DNA of 64,000 nucleotides from JAGLON01 sp041394985 (GTDB lineage: Bacteria > Zixibacteria > MSB-5A5 > GN15 > JAAZOE01), in the NCBI GenBank assembly GCA_041394985.1, contig JAWLBI010000001.1, positions 868,001-932,000 of the forward strand, read 5' to 3'. This document shows, one piece after another, positions 18,262 to 25,743 of the stretch. The position numbers were made by a program, and so were the translations under genes. The first letter of the stretch is position 1. Each line of letters begins with the position of its first letter. Below the pieces are notes generated by a model. The model was not told the DNA's origin, ran no database searches, and was given only the letters and a program-made list of their open reading frames with translations.

Positions 18262-18782
18262 TGAATCCCAGAACACAATTTATTGTTCGTACGGCGCTGT
18301 TTTTGGCTCTCAGTATTTTATTCCCGATCGCATTTCATCAATTCGGCCTCGGCGGGCGGATTTTTTTGCCGATGCACATCCCGGTGTTATTGGCCGGGGC
18401 GATTGTCGGGCCGGCAGCGGGATTTCTGACCGGGCTTTTGGCGCCGAGTCTCTCATTCATGCTGACCGGCATGCCGCCCTCGTATGCGGTGCCGCTGATG
18501 ACGTGCGAGCTGGTACTCTACGGCATTATCATGGGATATTTCTACCGGAAACTTAAGTTGAACATTTATGTCGCATTGATTCTGGCGCTGATTGCCGGGC
18601 GTATCGGATTTGCCGCCGGGCTGTTTCTACTCGGACTGGTGATCGAATTGCCCTACGGTGTGAAGGAGTACTTCACCGGAGCCGTTCTGGCGGGGCTGCC
18701 CGGTATTGCGATTCAAATCGTCTTTATCCCGCCTCTTGTGCTATCGATCGTACGGCGCATGAAGCGCCGCCCGCTACCATAA
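18261..18782 (+). CDS. ECF transporter S-component-like membrane protein
   Basis: A 173-residue protein with about five to six hydrophobic helices, an N-terminal basic start, the RTALFLALSILFPIAFH segment, and FLPMHIPVLLAGAIVGP and GPAAGFLTGLLAP, typical of substrate-binding S subunits of energy-coupling-factor importers for vitamins and metals. The start is GTG sharing one base with the methyltransferase stop, so the two are translationally coupled. No EcfA/EcfT energising unit is nearby, as is common for group II ECF systems. The cargo cannot be deduced; the partner methyltransferase may act on it. Confidence 0.75.
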   Translation: MNPRTQFIVRTALFLALSILFPIAFHQFGLGGRIFLPMHIPVLLAGAIVGPAAGFLTGLLAPSLSFMLTGMPPSYAVPLMTCELVLYGIIMGYFYRKLKLNIYVALILALIAGRIGFAAGLFLLGLVIELPYGVKEYFTGAVLAGLPGIAIQIVFIPPLVLSIVRRMKRRPLP

Positions 18783-18787
18783 ATACC

Positions 18788-18816
18788 TTGATATAATTTA
18801 CTATTTATCTTATATT
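18788..18816 (+). promoter_or_regulatory. Sigma-70-type promoter, likely leaderless transcript
   Basis: TTGATA (18788-18793), 17-base spacer, TATATT (18811-18816). The expected start point, about 18823, coincides with the ATG at 18825, so the following gene is probably translated from a leaderless mRNA; no ribosome site is visible. Confidence 0.6.
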
Positions 18817-18824
18817 GTCCGATT

Positions 18825-19931
18825 ATGCCGGACGATGTCATCCTCGGAAATCACAAACTTCTCAATTTCGAAAGCGCCGCGGTTCTCAATTCTCGCCAAT
18901 CCGCCTATCCGGTCGGAAGTGATGCCTGGGTGAGACAAACATTGCGTGCTGTCGAATACATCGCCGGACGCGGCTGGACAGTCGTAACATCGGTCGGGAT
19001 GAATACATGGGAGTTAGTGCTGGCGTGCGCTGCGAAAATCGGTATGCCGGTTATCGTCATCGCTGCGATTGGGGAGACGTCAATAGAGGACCTGATTGCG
19101 CAATATGGTTTATCTCCGGATAATCTATGTCTTACTACACCACATGGCCGAGTGTCGGATAAAGAAAGACGTCTGACCGGGAGAGATACCGCAGTTTGTC
19201 GCCGGGCCGACTGGCTGATTCCGGTTGCGGTCAGGCCTGACGGAAACTTGGAGCGATTGTTAGATTCCGCAGGGGGGAGGGTCTTTAATCGTTATCGCAT
19301 TCCATACAAGAAGCCAAAGAGGAAACGACCGGTATACTCCGGCAAATCGTTTTCGGATGAATTATCCGATGATCACTGGCTGATTCATTTCACGAGAAGC
19401 TGTCGCGGCCCCTGGCCGGGCGAAACATGCCTGGATTATTATCGGGCGGTTTTACACTCAAATTGCGATTACTGCCACTGTGCCCGAGAGGGATTACAAA
19501 AGATTATCAGAGAAGGTATCATTCGGGGAAGTACCCGGAATATCCGATCCGGACATCGAGTAGTCGCATTTACATTATATAACAGTGAAGCGGCGCGGAA
19601 TCTGTTCCGCTACCGGTCGCGGTTGGCCAATCCGTATTTTGAACCGTACGGGATTGCGGTTGCCAAATCCTGGGCCGATAGGATCGGGTTGTATCCCGTT
19701 GTTTATGGGGATGATGAAATCTATAATGGGATGGCCGAGGCCATGCGGCCGTATTTTCAGGCTGAGGGGGAGGATGGCCGATGGATCGGCGAGCGGGAGT
19801 GGCGGATTGTCGGTGATGTTGCATTGCAACAACTCAATCCCGATTATACTCGAATCGTCGTCGCGTCGCCGGGTGAAAAAGCCTTATTTGACGAGGGTTC
19901 AGCGTATCCGGTCAGTACGGTATTTGGATAG
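18825..19931 (+). CDS. Two-domain protein: SLOG/DprA-like N-terminus, AbiGi-like C-terminus
   Basis: No known name. The 368-residue protein has an N-terminal Rossmann-like domain (about residues 17-150) that reads like the SLOG/DprA group: SRQSAYPVGSDAWVR, GRGWTVVTSVGMNTWELV, MPVIVIAA and a later ADWLIPVAVRPDGNLERLL. A basic linker (KKPKRKRP) leads to a C-terminal domain (about 185-368) with HFTRSCRGPWPGE, a CDYCHC cysteine group, a hydrophobic IIREGIIRG, PYGIAVAKSWADRIGLYPVVYG and EREWR at 323-327. The last two are similar in style to AbiGi-type abortive-infection proteins; this is from memory of the family, not a search. SLOG domains bind or sense nucleotides in several defence systems. The gene stands alone with its own promoter. 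Confidence 0.55.
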   Translation: MPDDVILGNHKLLNFESAAVLNSRQSAYPVGSDAWVRQTLRAVEYIAGRGWTVVTSVGMNTWELVLACAAKIGMPVIVIAAIGETSIEDLIAQYGLSPDNLCLTTPHGRVSDKERRLTGRDTAVCRRADWLIPVAVRPDGNLERLLDSAGGRVFNRYRIPYKKPKRKRPVYSGKSFSDELSDDHWLIHFTRSCRGPWPGETCLDYYRAVLHSNCDYCHCAREGLQKIIREGIIRGSTRNIRSGHRVVAFTLYNSEAARNLFRYRSRLANPYFEPYGIAVAKSWADRIGLYPVVYGDDEIYNGMAEAMRPYFQAEGEDGRWIGEREWRIVGDVALQQLNPDYTRIVVASPGEKALFDEGSAYPVSTVFG

Positions 19932-20179
19932 CGAAATCGCCCTTTTTCGTGAGGACGACTAAACAGGCGGTCGTTATTGTCCCAATTCAGGCGAAAAGAA
20001 CCGAACACGGCGCGAATGTTCCGTTAAAATGTTAAGAATTTATAAGGCATGAAGTTGTCGGCACCCTTCTGTCTTATATGATACGGCTTTGCCCGATATT
20101 TTTCTCTTTCATGCGCTCATTTCATCGGTGGAGAGCAGGTGCGCTTGTGAAAAAATTATCAAATTGTTGCCGAAATCGC
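19932..20179. other. Intergenic region upstream of ATP synthase operon
   Basis: About 250 bases with no supported gene; a short open frame at 20078-20278 lacks coding character and crosses the promoter. An inverted repeat GAGTGC/GCACTC sits just after the promoter (20224-20240). Confidence 0.35.
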
Positions 20180-20207
20180 TTGACATCCCGGGCGGAAAAA
20201 ATATATT
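20180..20207 (+). promoter_or_regulatory. Promoter of the ATP synthase operon
   Basis: TTGACA (20180-20185), 16-base spacer, TATATT (20202-20207). The transcript would start near 20214, some 60 bases ahead of atpZ. Confidence 0.65.
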
Positions 20208-20274
20208 CACTCCTTATGGTACCGAGTGCGGGGTGCACTCTATTTAGGTTAACCAATAACCGGTTGAAGAGGCA

Positions 20275-20517
20275 ATAAACTCAAAGAAAAACAGATATGA
20301 AGGGTTTCGGCAGTTAGGCATAGCGACAACGATTCCATTCATGTTGGTGGCGGGGCCACTGCTGGGGTACTTTGCGGGCAACTGGTTAGACAAGAAACTT
20401 GGTACCGAACCGTATCTGATGGTCATCCTGATTCTGGTCGGGCTGGTTTCATCGGGTAAGGAAACTATTAAATTGTTAAAGCAGTTGACTGATGGCGGCG
20501 AAAATTCTGACGACTAA
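20275..20517 (+). CDS. atpZ: AtpZ/AtpI-like small membrane protein, start codon unusual
   Basis: A short gene that ordinary gene finding misses. The frame is open from 20260 to the stop at 20515-20517 and encodes about 75 residues with a typical AtpZ body: GFRQLGIATTIPFMLVAGPL, LLGYFAGNWLDKKLGTEPYL and LMVILILVGLVSSGKET, two membrane helices joined by a short basic hairpin. AtpZ helps Mg/Ca transport or c-ring assembly of the F1Fo enzyme. No ATG, GTG or TTG lies between the upstream stop (20257-20259) and the conserved region; ATA at 20275 is the least unlikely start, and the first in-frame ATG (20341) would remove the first helix. Coordinates of the start are therefore uncertain. It overlaps the next gene by 26 bp. 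Confidence 0.75.
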   Translation: MNSKKNRYEGFRQLGIATTIPFMLVAGPLLGYFAGNWLDKKLGTEPYLMVILILVGLVSSGKETIKLLKQLTDGGENSDD

Positions 20518-20920
20518 TTTCGGGCTTGATTTCATTCAGCGGACGCTGCGCACGACCGGGGTGGTGTTGCTCGTGACGTTCGCCATCGGATGCTACTATT
20601 TCCCATTCTATGACGTGCTGGCCTACTTCTCCGCCGGTATCTGGTCCATGGTCAATCTGCTGTTTTTGGCGGCTCTCGTCCGCACTGCTATTAAGCCTGA
20701 CGGCGTCGATAAGATGGCCGCAGCCGTTTTGGCGCTCATTAAATTCCCGCTGCTCTATGGCGCCGGGTATTTTTTATTTACCGTAGAAATTTTTCGCCCG
20801 ATTCCGCTCCTGATCGGCCTCTCACTGGTAATTGTGGTTATGGTTCTCAAGGCGGTCTCGCGGGTATTATTAAATCTTGATGTCACAGGCCAGGAAACTA
20901 GTTCCCGAGGTTTGGCATGA
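20492..20920 (+). CDS. atpI: ATP synthase subunit I-like membrane protein
   Basis: A 142-residue protein with four hydrophobic helices (around residues 20-40, 42-62, 75-95 and 100-120) in the position where atpI or atpR stands in other ATP synthase operons, between atpZ and atpB. Subunit I proteins assist c-ring assembly. Sequence conservation in this family is low, so the name rests on size, topology and location. It overlaps atpB by 4 bp (ATGA). Confidence 0.75.
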   Translation: MAAKILTTNFGLDFIQRTLRTTGVVLLVTFAIGCYYFPFYDVLAYFSAGIWSMVNLLFLAALVRTAIKPDGVDKMAAAVLALIKFPLLYGAGYFLFTVEIFRPIPLLIGLSLVIVVMVLKAVSRVLLNLDVTGQETSSRGLA

Positions 20921-21771
20921 TTCAGTACACGCTTTTAAACAAATTACTTATTACAACGCAGGAAGCAGCCGGTCATGCCGCGGAAGCGGCAGAGCATGGT
21001 GGTGGTCATGGTGAGGAACAAGGTCTCAGCATGCACATCCCCAGCTTGTTGACGTTTACCGATAAGGTAATGCACACGCACTATGCGCATACCTTTGCTG
21101 TGACCTTTTTCGGTCTGCTCATCGCGCTGATGCTGATGTTCGCCGCTATGATGGTATATCGCAAGCGGCAGTTGATTCCGGGCCCATTCCAGAATGTGGT
21201 CGAGATGATCTTCGAGGGGCTCTATAATATGGTTCACGCCATGCTGGGCAAGGAAACCGACCGGTATATCCCGTTTCTCGGTACCCTGTTCATCTATATC
21301 TGGTGCATGAACATGAGCGGCCTGGTTCCGGGGTTCCATGCCCCGACATCGAGCATCAAGATGACAATCGCCCTGGCGGCGACTGTATTCCTCTATGTGC
21401 AATACACGGCGGTCACTCGCCTCGGAATAAAAAAATATCTTCTGCATCTGTGCGGTGATCCGAGTTCGGGAGTAACCTGGGGATTGGCGATCCTCAATTT
21501 CCCGCTGCACGTCTTCGGCGAGTTCATCAAGCCGGTCTCGCTGGCCGCTCGTCTTTTCGGTAATATTTTCGGTGAGGATACGCTCATCGCCGTGATGATT
21601 TCTCTCGGTGTGGTCTTTATGTCGATATTCTGGCACAATAACCTGGTCGGTATTCCGTTCCAGCTGCCGTTCTATTTCCTGTCGCTGCTGCTGGGAACGA
21701 TTCAGGCGCTGGTATTCATGATGCTGTCGACCAGTTATATCATGATGGCATTGCCGCACAGTGAACACTAA
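20917..21771 (+). CDS. atpB: ATP synthase Fo subunit a
   Basis: The stator channel subunit of the Fo motor. The 284-residue protein has a histidine-rich N-terminal tail (GHAAEAAEHGGGHGEE), then five to six membrane helices. The helix with the essential arginine reads KPVSLAARLFGNIFGED and the last helix pair contains PFQLPFYFLSLLLGTIQALVF. The histidine-rich tail is somewhat unusual and could bind metal. Confidence 0.95.
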   Translation: MIQYTLLNKLLITTQEAAGHAAEAAEHGGGHGEEQGLSMHIPSLLTFTDKVMHTHYAHTFAVTFFGLLIALMLMFAAMMVYRKRQLIPGPFQNVVEMIFEGLYNMVHAMLGKETDRYIPFLGTLFIYIWCMNMSGLVPGFHAPTSSIKMTIALAATVFLYVQYTAVTRLGIKKYLLHLCGDPSSGVTWGLAILNFPLHVFGEFIKPVSLAARLFGNIFGEDTLIAVMISLGVVFMSIFWHNNLVGIPFQLPFYFLSLLLGTIQALVFMMLSTSYIMMALPHSEH

Positions 21772-21846
21772 GATTGAAGAAATCTGAAATAGAAAATAGA
21801 CAAAAGAAAATAAACAGATAGCAACATCAGTTTTTTGGAGGAAATA

Positions 21847-22083
21847 ATGGACTATCAGACTGGTTTAGCGATTGCGGCTCCGCTGGCGATTGGTATTGCA
21901 GCGGTTGGTTCTGCTCTTGGCCTGGGTAAGGCCGTTGGTTCCGCGATGGAAGCCATGGGTCGTCAGCCGGAAGCGATTGCGAAGATTCAGACCGGTATGA
22001 TTATCGGTGCGGCCTTTATCGAGGCTTTGACGATTTATGCTTTGCTCGCATTCCTGATGGTTATGGGAAAAATCGGCGCGTAG
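21847..22083 (+). CDS. atpE: ATP synthase Fo subunit c
   Basis: The rotor-ring proteolipid, 78 residues, two helices joined by the RQPEA loop. The ion-carrying glutamate lies in GAAFIEALTIYAL. Residues that mark sodium-type rings (a glutamine in helix 1 and Ser-Thr right after the glutamate) are absent (leucine, and Ala-Leu), so a proton-driven ring is expected. The start is ATG 21847 with GGAGG six bases ahead; the four-residue longer TTG form merely reads through the ribosome site. Confidence 0.96.
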   Translation: MDYQTGLAIAAPLAIGIAAVGSALGLGKAVGSAMEAMGRQPEAIAKIQTGMIIGAAFIEALTIYALLAFLMVMGKIGA

Positions 22084-22129
22084 TAAACGTTCCATTCGTG
22101 GAATTGGCGTAAAAACCTGCCGGATTAGT

Positions 22130-22149
22130 GCCGGGCATAATAGCCCGGC
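22130..22149 (+). promoter_or_regulatory. Stem-loop between atpE and atpF
   Basis: Perfect 7-bp arms GCCGGGC and GCCCGGC around ATAATA, without a following T-run. It does not look like a full terminator; a hairpin here could protect the atpE message and help its higher expression relative to atpF. Confidence 0.5.
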
Positions 22150-22170
22150 GCTTCCGGGGAGAAGATTTTT

Positions 22171-22668
22171 ATGGATCTTTTTGCAGAACTTGCCGATTGG
22201 CAAGCAATTTTGACTCATGTGGTCGGTTTTGTCATTACCGTTTTGGTTCTGAAGAAATTTGCCTGGGGACCGATCCTCGGCATTCTCAGTGAACGGCGCG
22301 AGAAAATCAAATCCGAGTTCGACCACATTGCGTCGGAAAAGAATGAGATAGCCAAGACCAAGGCGGATTACGAAGCCAAGCTGAAGGATATCGATAACCT
22401 GGCGCGCCAGAAATTGACCGAAGCGGTCAACGAAGGCCAGAAAGTCGCTGCCGAAATCAAAGAACAGGGTCGCGACGAAGCCAAGGAAATCATCACCAAG
22501 GCGAAAGCCGAGCTGGATCGGGAAGTCGAAAAAGCCCGGGCCGGGCTCAAAGAAGATATGGTCAAAATGACCATTGCGGCCGCCGGTAAAATTATCTCGA
22601 AAAACCTCGACGAAAAAGAAAATCGTCGGCTTATCGCCGGCTTTATCGATGGCGTGGAGAAGGCATAG
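22171..22668 (+). CDS. atpF: ATP synthase Fo subunit b
   Basis: The peripheral stalk subunit: one N-terminal membrane helix (residues 10-32, AILTHVVGFVITVLVLKKF) followed by a long charged coiled coil (for example KAELDREVEKARAGLKED) that reaches F1. The 165-residue length is normal. Only one b gene is present, so the stalk is a homodimer unless a b' gene lies elsewhere. atpH begins 4 bp after the stop. Confidence 0.93.
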   Translation: MDLFAELADWQAILTHVVGFVITVLVLKKFAWGPILGILSERREKIKSEFDHIASEKNEIAKTKADYEAKLKDIDNLARQKLTEAVNEGQKVAAEIKEQGRDEAKEIITKAKAELDREVEKARAGLKEDMVKMTIAAAGKIISKNLDEKENRRLIAGFIDGVEKA

Positions 22669-22671
22669 CTT

Positions 22672-23220
22672 ATGTTAGCGCAGCAAGTTGCCAAAAAGTA
22701 TTCGACCGCGCTGTTCAATATCGTCAGGGAGAAGGGGCTGATTGACACCGCGTACGAGCAGTTCGAGGAACTCGACAAACTGGTCAATAGTGATCCGTCG
22801 CTGTTGCAGTTTTTGCTGGCTCCGCATATTCTGGACCAGCACAAGGTCGCGCTTCTCAAGAACGTGTTCGGCTCGCGTCTCAATCCGCTGTTTTTGGAAT
22901 TTCTCCTGGTGCTGGTCGGCAAGCACCGTATCGGATTCCTGCATGAAATCATCGAGGAATTCCGGTATCGAGTGGCCGATGCGCGGGGAATGATGGTCGC
23001 CAAGATCACGACCGCGATTCCGCTGAATGATGCGGACCGCAAAGGTCTGATCGCGAAACTGGCGGCAAAAACCGGTAAGTCGATCGAACTCGAAGAGAAA
23101 GTCGATCCCGCTATTATGGGCGGCATGATTGTCATTATCGGCGATCAGATTATCGACGGTTCGGTCAGACACGGTCTTTCGCTTTTGAAAGAAGAATTAA
23201 TGAAGTTGAAAGTGAACTGA
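22672..23220 (+). CDS. atpH: ATP synthase F1 subunit delta
   Basis: The 182-residue cap that joins the peripheral stalk to F1. N-terminal AQQVAKKYSTALFNIVREKG and the C-terminal signature MGGMIVIIGDQIIDGSVRHGLSLL are typical of OSCP/delta. A 69-bp gap separates it from atpA. Confidence 0.94.
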   Translation: MLAQQVAKKYSTALFNIVREKGLIDTAYEQFEELDKLVNSDPSLLQFLLAPHILDQHKVALLKNVFGSRLNPLFLEFLLVLVGKHRIGFLHEIIEEFRYRVADARGMMVAKITTAIPLNDADRKGLIAKLAAKTGKSIELEEKVDPAIMGGMIVIIGDQIIDGSVRHGLSLLKEELMKLKVN

Positions 23221-23289
23221 CGCATGGCGTCGGTTCTTTCGACCTAACTTTGAAAAGAAATAAACATTACTATACAGGAGTAGTGCCTT

Positions 23290-24807
23290 ATGGGTCTCAA
23301 TCCTGAAGAAGTCTCATCGGTCATACAAAAAGAGATCGCCAAGTATGAGACCAAGCTTGAAATGGAATCGGTTGGCACCATTCTTCAGGTCGGCGACGGT
23401 ATCGCCCGTGTCTGGGGTCTGGAAGATGCCATGATGTCCGAGCTGGTCACATTCCCGGGGGATGTCACCGGAATGGTGCTGAACCTCGAGGAAGATAACG
23501 TCGGTGTGGCCATTTTCGGCAGCGATCGCGGCATTAAAGAAGGTGACAGCGTCCGGCGGACCGGCAAGGTCGCGCAGGTACCGGTCGGCGATGCACTGGT
23601 AGGACGGGTTGTCAACTCAATCGGTGAACCGTTGGACGGCAAGGGGCCCATAGTTACCGATAAATTCCGTCTGCTCGAAGGCAGGGCGCCAAACGTGGTC
23701 GAACGTCAGCCGGTGAAAGAACCGATGATGACCGGCCTCAAGGCTATCGATTCGATGATTCCGATCGGCCGCGGACAGCGCGAGCTTATTATCGGCGACC
23801 GTCAGACCGGCAAAACGGCCGTGGCGATCGATGCCATCATCAACCAAAAAGGAACCGATGTCTTCTGCATCTACGTCGCCATCGGTCAGAAAGCATCCAG
23901 TGTCGCCCGCGTTGTCGAAGTACTCGACAAAGCCGGCGCCATGGAATACACGACTGTCGTCTCCGCGACCGCAAACGACCCGGCTCCGCTGCAGTACATC
24001 GCACCGTATGCCGGCGCCGCCATCGGTGAGGAATTCCTCTACACCGGTCGCCACGCATTGGTCATTTATGATGACTTATCGAAACAGGCGCAGTCGTATC
24101 GTCAGTTGTCGCTGTTGCTTCGCCGCCCGCCGGGCCGTGAAGCGTATCCGGGCGACATTTTCTACTGCCACTCGCGTCTGCTCGAGCGCGCCGCCAAGCT
24201 GAACGATGAATTGGGCGGCGGTTCATTGACCGCTCTGCCGGTCATCGAAACGCAGGCAGGCGACGTGTCGGCGTACATTCCGACCAACGTGATTTCGATT
24301 ACCGACGGTCAGATTTATCTGGAACCTGACCTGTTCTTTGCCGGTGTTCGCCCCGCTATTAACGTCGGTATTTCGGTCTCTCGTGTGGGTGGTAATGCGC
24401 AGACCAAGGCGATGAAGAAGATCGCCGGCTCACTGCGACTCGACCTCGCGCAGTACCGCGAACTTGCGGCTTTTGCCCAGTTCGGTTCGGACCTCGATGC
24501 CGCGACCAAGCGTCAGTTGACGCGCGGTGAGCGCATGGTTGAAATTTTGAAACAAGGCCAATACGTGCCGCAGAACCTGGGCCGCCAGGTTGCGATTATC
24601 TGGATGGGCGCCAATGGATATCTCGATTCCATCCCGGTCGACAGTCTGAATAAGTTCGAGAAAGAATTTTTGGCCTTCGTCGAAAAAGACTTCCCGGATA
24701 TCATGCACAATATCGAGAAGGAGAAAGTTATCTCCGACAGCACCGAGAAGAACCTGCATGAAGCCGGTAAGAAATTCAAAGAGCAGTTTAAAACCACAAG
24801 TGAATAA
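23290..24807 (+). CDS. atpA: ATP synthase F1 subunit alpha
   Basis: The non-catalytic nucleotide-binding subunit, 505 residues, normal length. P-loop GDRQTGKTAVA, the ARG finger region PAINVGISVSRVGG, and LGGGSLTALPVIETQAGD are all present. A GGAG site precedes the ATG; atpG follows by 3 bp. Confidence 0.97.
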   Translation: MGLNPEEVSSVIQKEIAKYETKLEMESVGTILQVGDGIARVWGLEDAMMSELVTFPGDVTGMVLNLEEDNVGVAIFGSDRGIKEGDSVRRTGKVAQVPVGDALVGRVVNSIGEPLDGKGPIVTDKFRLLEGRAPNVVERQPVKEPMMTGLKAIDSMIPIGRGQRELIIGDRQTGKTAVAIDAIINQKGTDVFCIYVAIGQKASSVARVVEVLDKAGAMEYTTVVSATANDPAPLQYIAPYAGAAIGEEFLYTGRHALVIYDDLSKQAQSYRQLSLLLRRPPGREAYPGDIFYCHSRLLERAAKLNDELGGGSLTALPVIETQAGDVSAYIPTNVISITDGQIYLEPDLFFAGVRPAINVGISVSRVGGNAQTKAMKKIAGSLRLDLAQYRELAAFAQFGSDLDAATKRQLTRGERMVEILKQGQYVPQNLGRQVAIIWMGANGYLDSIPVDSLNKFEKEFLAFVEKDFPDIMHNIEKEKVISDSTEKNLHEAGKKFKEQFKTTSE

Positions 24808-24810
24808 TTT

Positions 24811-25671
24811 ATGGCGACGCTTCGGGACATATTAAGAAGAATCAACTCGGTCAAATCGACCCGGCAGATTACGAAGGCGATGAAGATGGTTGCGGCCGCC
24901 CAGTTGCGCAAGGCGCAGTTGCAGGCTGAACAGTCCCGGCCGTATTCCGAGAAGATGACGCACATGTTGTCGCATCTCTCAGCGGCCTCGACCGACAAAC
25001 TGTCTCATCCCTATTTCGAGAAGCGTGATGTAAAGCGGCAGACCCTGGTTTTAATGACCTCGGACCGCGGCTTGTGCGGATCGTTCAACTCGAATCTGAT
25101 TCGTAAGGCCGAGGACTGGCTGAATGAGCGCGACAAAGACAAAGTTGAAATCGTCTGCGTCGGGCGGCGGGGATATCTGTATTTCAGGAAACGGCAGTGG
25201 ACTATCGCAAAAACGTATAATGAGTTCAATGCCGAAATGAAGTTCGATATGATTCGCGGTCTGGTGAAGTATCTGACCACTCAGTTCGTGAGCGGCCAGA
25301 CCGATGAGATTTATCTCCTGTATGCCAAGTTCTATTCGACTGCCAAAAACGTTCCGACCCTCGAGAAGTATCTGAATATCGAGCGGCCGGAATCGGGCGG
25401 CGAGAGCGGCGGCGCATATATTTTCGAGCCGACGCCGGATGATATCTATTCGGCGCTGTTGCCTCGCTATGCCCAGGTCGTCTTGCAGTCGGCCCTGGCG
25501 GATTCGTTTGCATCCGAGCATGCGACTCGAATGATGGCGATGACGCTTGCGACCAATAATGCCGGTGAAATGATAGACAGTCTGACGCTGCAATACAATA
25601 AAGCGCGGCAGGCGGCTATCACGACTGAAATTACCGAGGTCGTCGGAGGCGCCGAAGCGCTGAAGGCGTAG
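24811..25671 (+). CDS. atpG: ATP synthase F1 subunit gamma
   Basis: The central rotor shaft, 286 residues. The N-terminal LRDILRRINSVKSTRQITKA and the C-terminal helix SLTLQYNKARQAAITTEITE, which form the coiled-coil axle, are clearly conserved, as is TSDRGLCGSFNSNL. The 72-bp gap to atpD contains a small CGCGCC-TTTG-GGCGCG hairpin (25685-25700). Confidence 0.96.
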   Translation: MATLRDILRRINSVKSTRQITKAMKMVAAAQLRKAQLQAEQSRPYSEKMTHMLSHLSAASTDKLSHPYFEKRDVKRQTLVLMTSDRGLCGSFNSNLIRKAEDWLNERDKDKVEIVCVGRRGYLYFRKRQWTIAKTYNEFNAEMKFDMIRGLVKYLTTQFVSGQTDEIYLLYAKFYSTAKNVPTLEKYLNIERPESGGESGGAYIFEPTPDDIYSALLPRYAQVVLQSALADSFASEHATRMMAMTLATNNAGEMIDSLTLQYNKARQAAITTEITEVVGGAEALKA

Positions 25672-25743
25672 ATAGACATAGATTCGCGCCTTTGGGCGCG
25701 CATGAATGTGAAAAAAATGTAGTTAATATAGCGGAGTTTTCAA

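Noticed and set aside
20944..21768. Long minus-strand open frame opposite atpB
   Set aside because: It mirrors atpB, has a composition unlike a protein (rich in His, Arg and Gln without a fold), and atpB is unmistakable on the plus strand.
21847..22083. Sodium-type c-ring
   Set aside because: The sodium-ligand residues (Gln in helix 1, Ser-Thr after the glutamate) are replaced by Leu and Ala-Leu.
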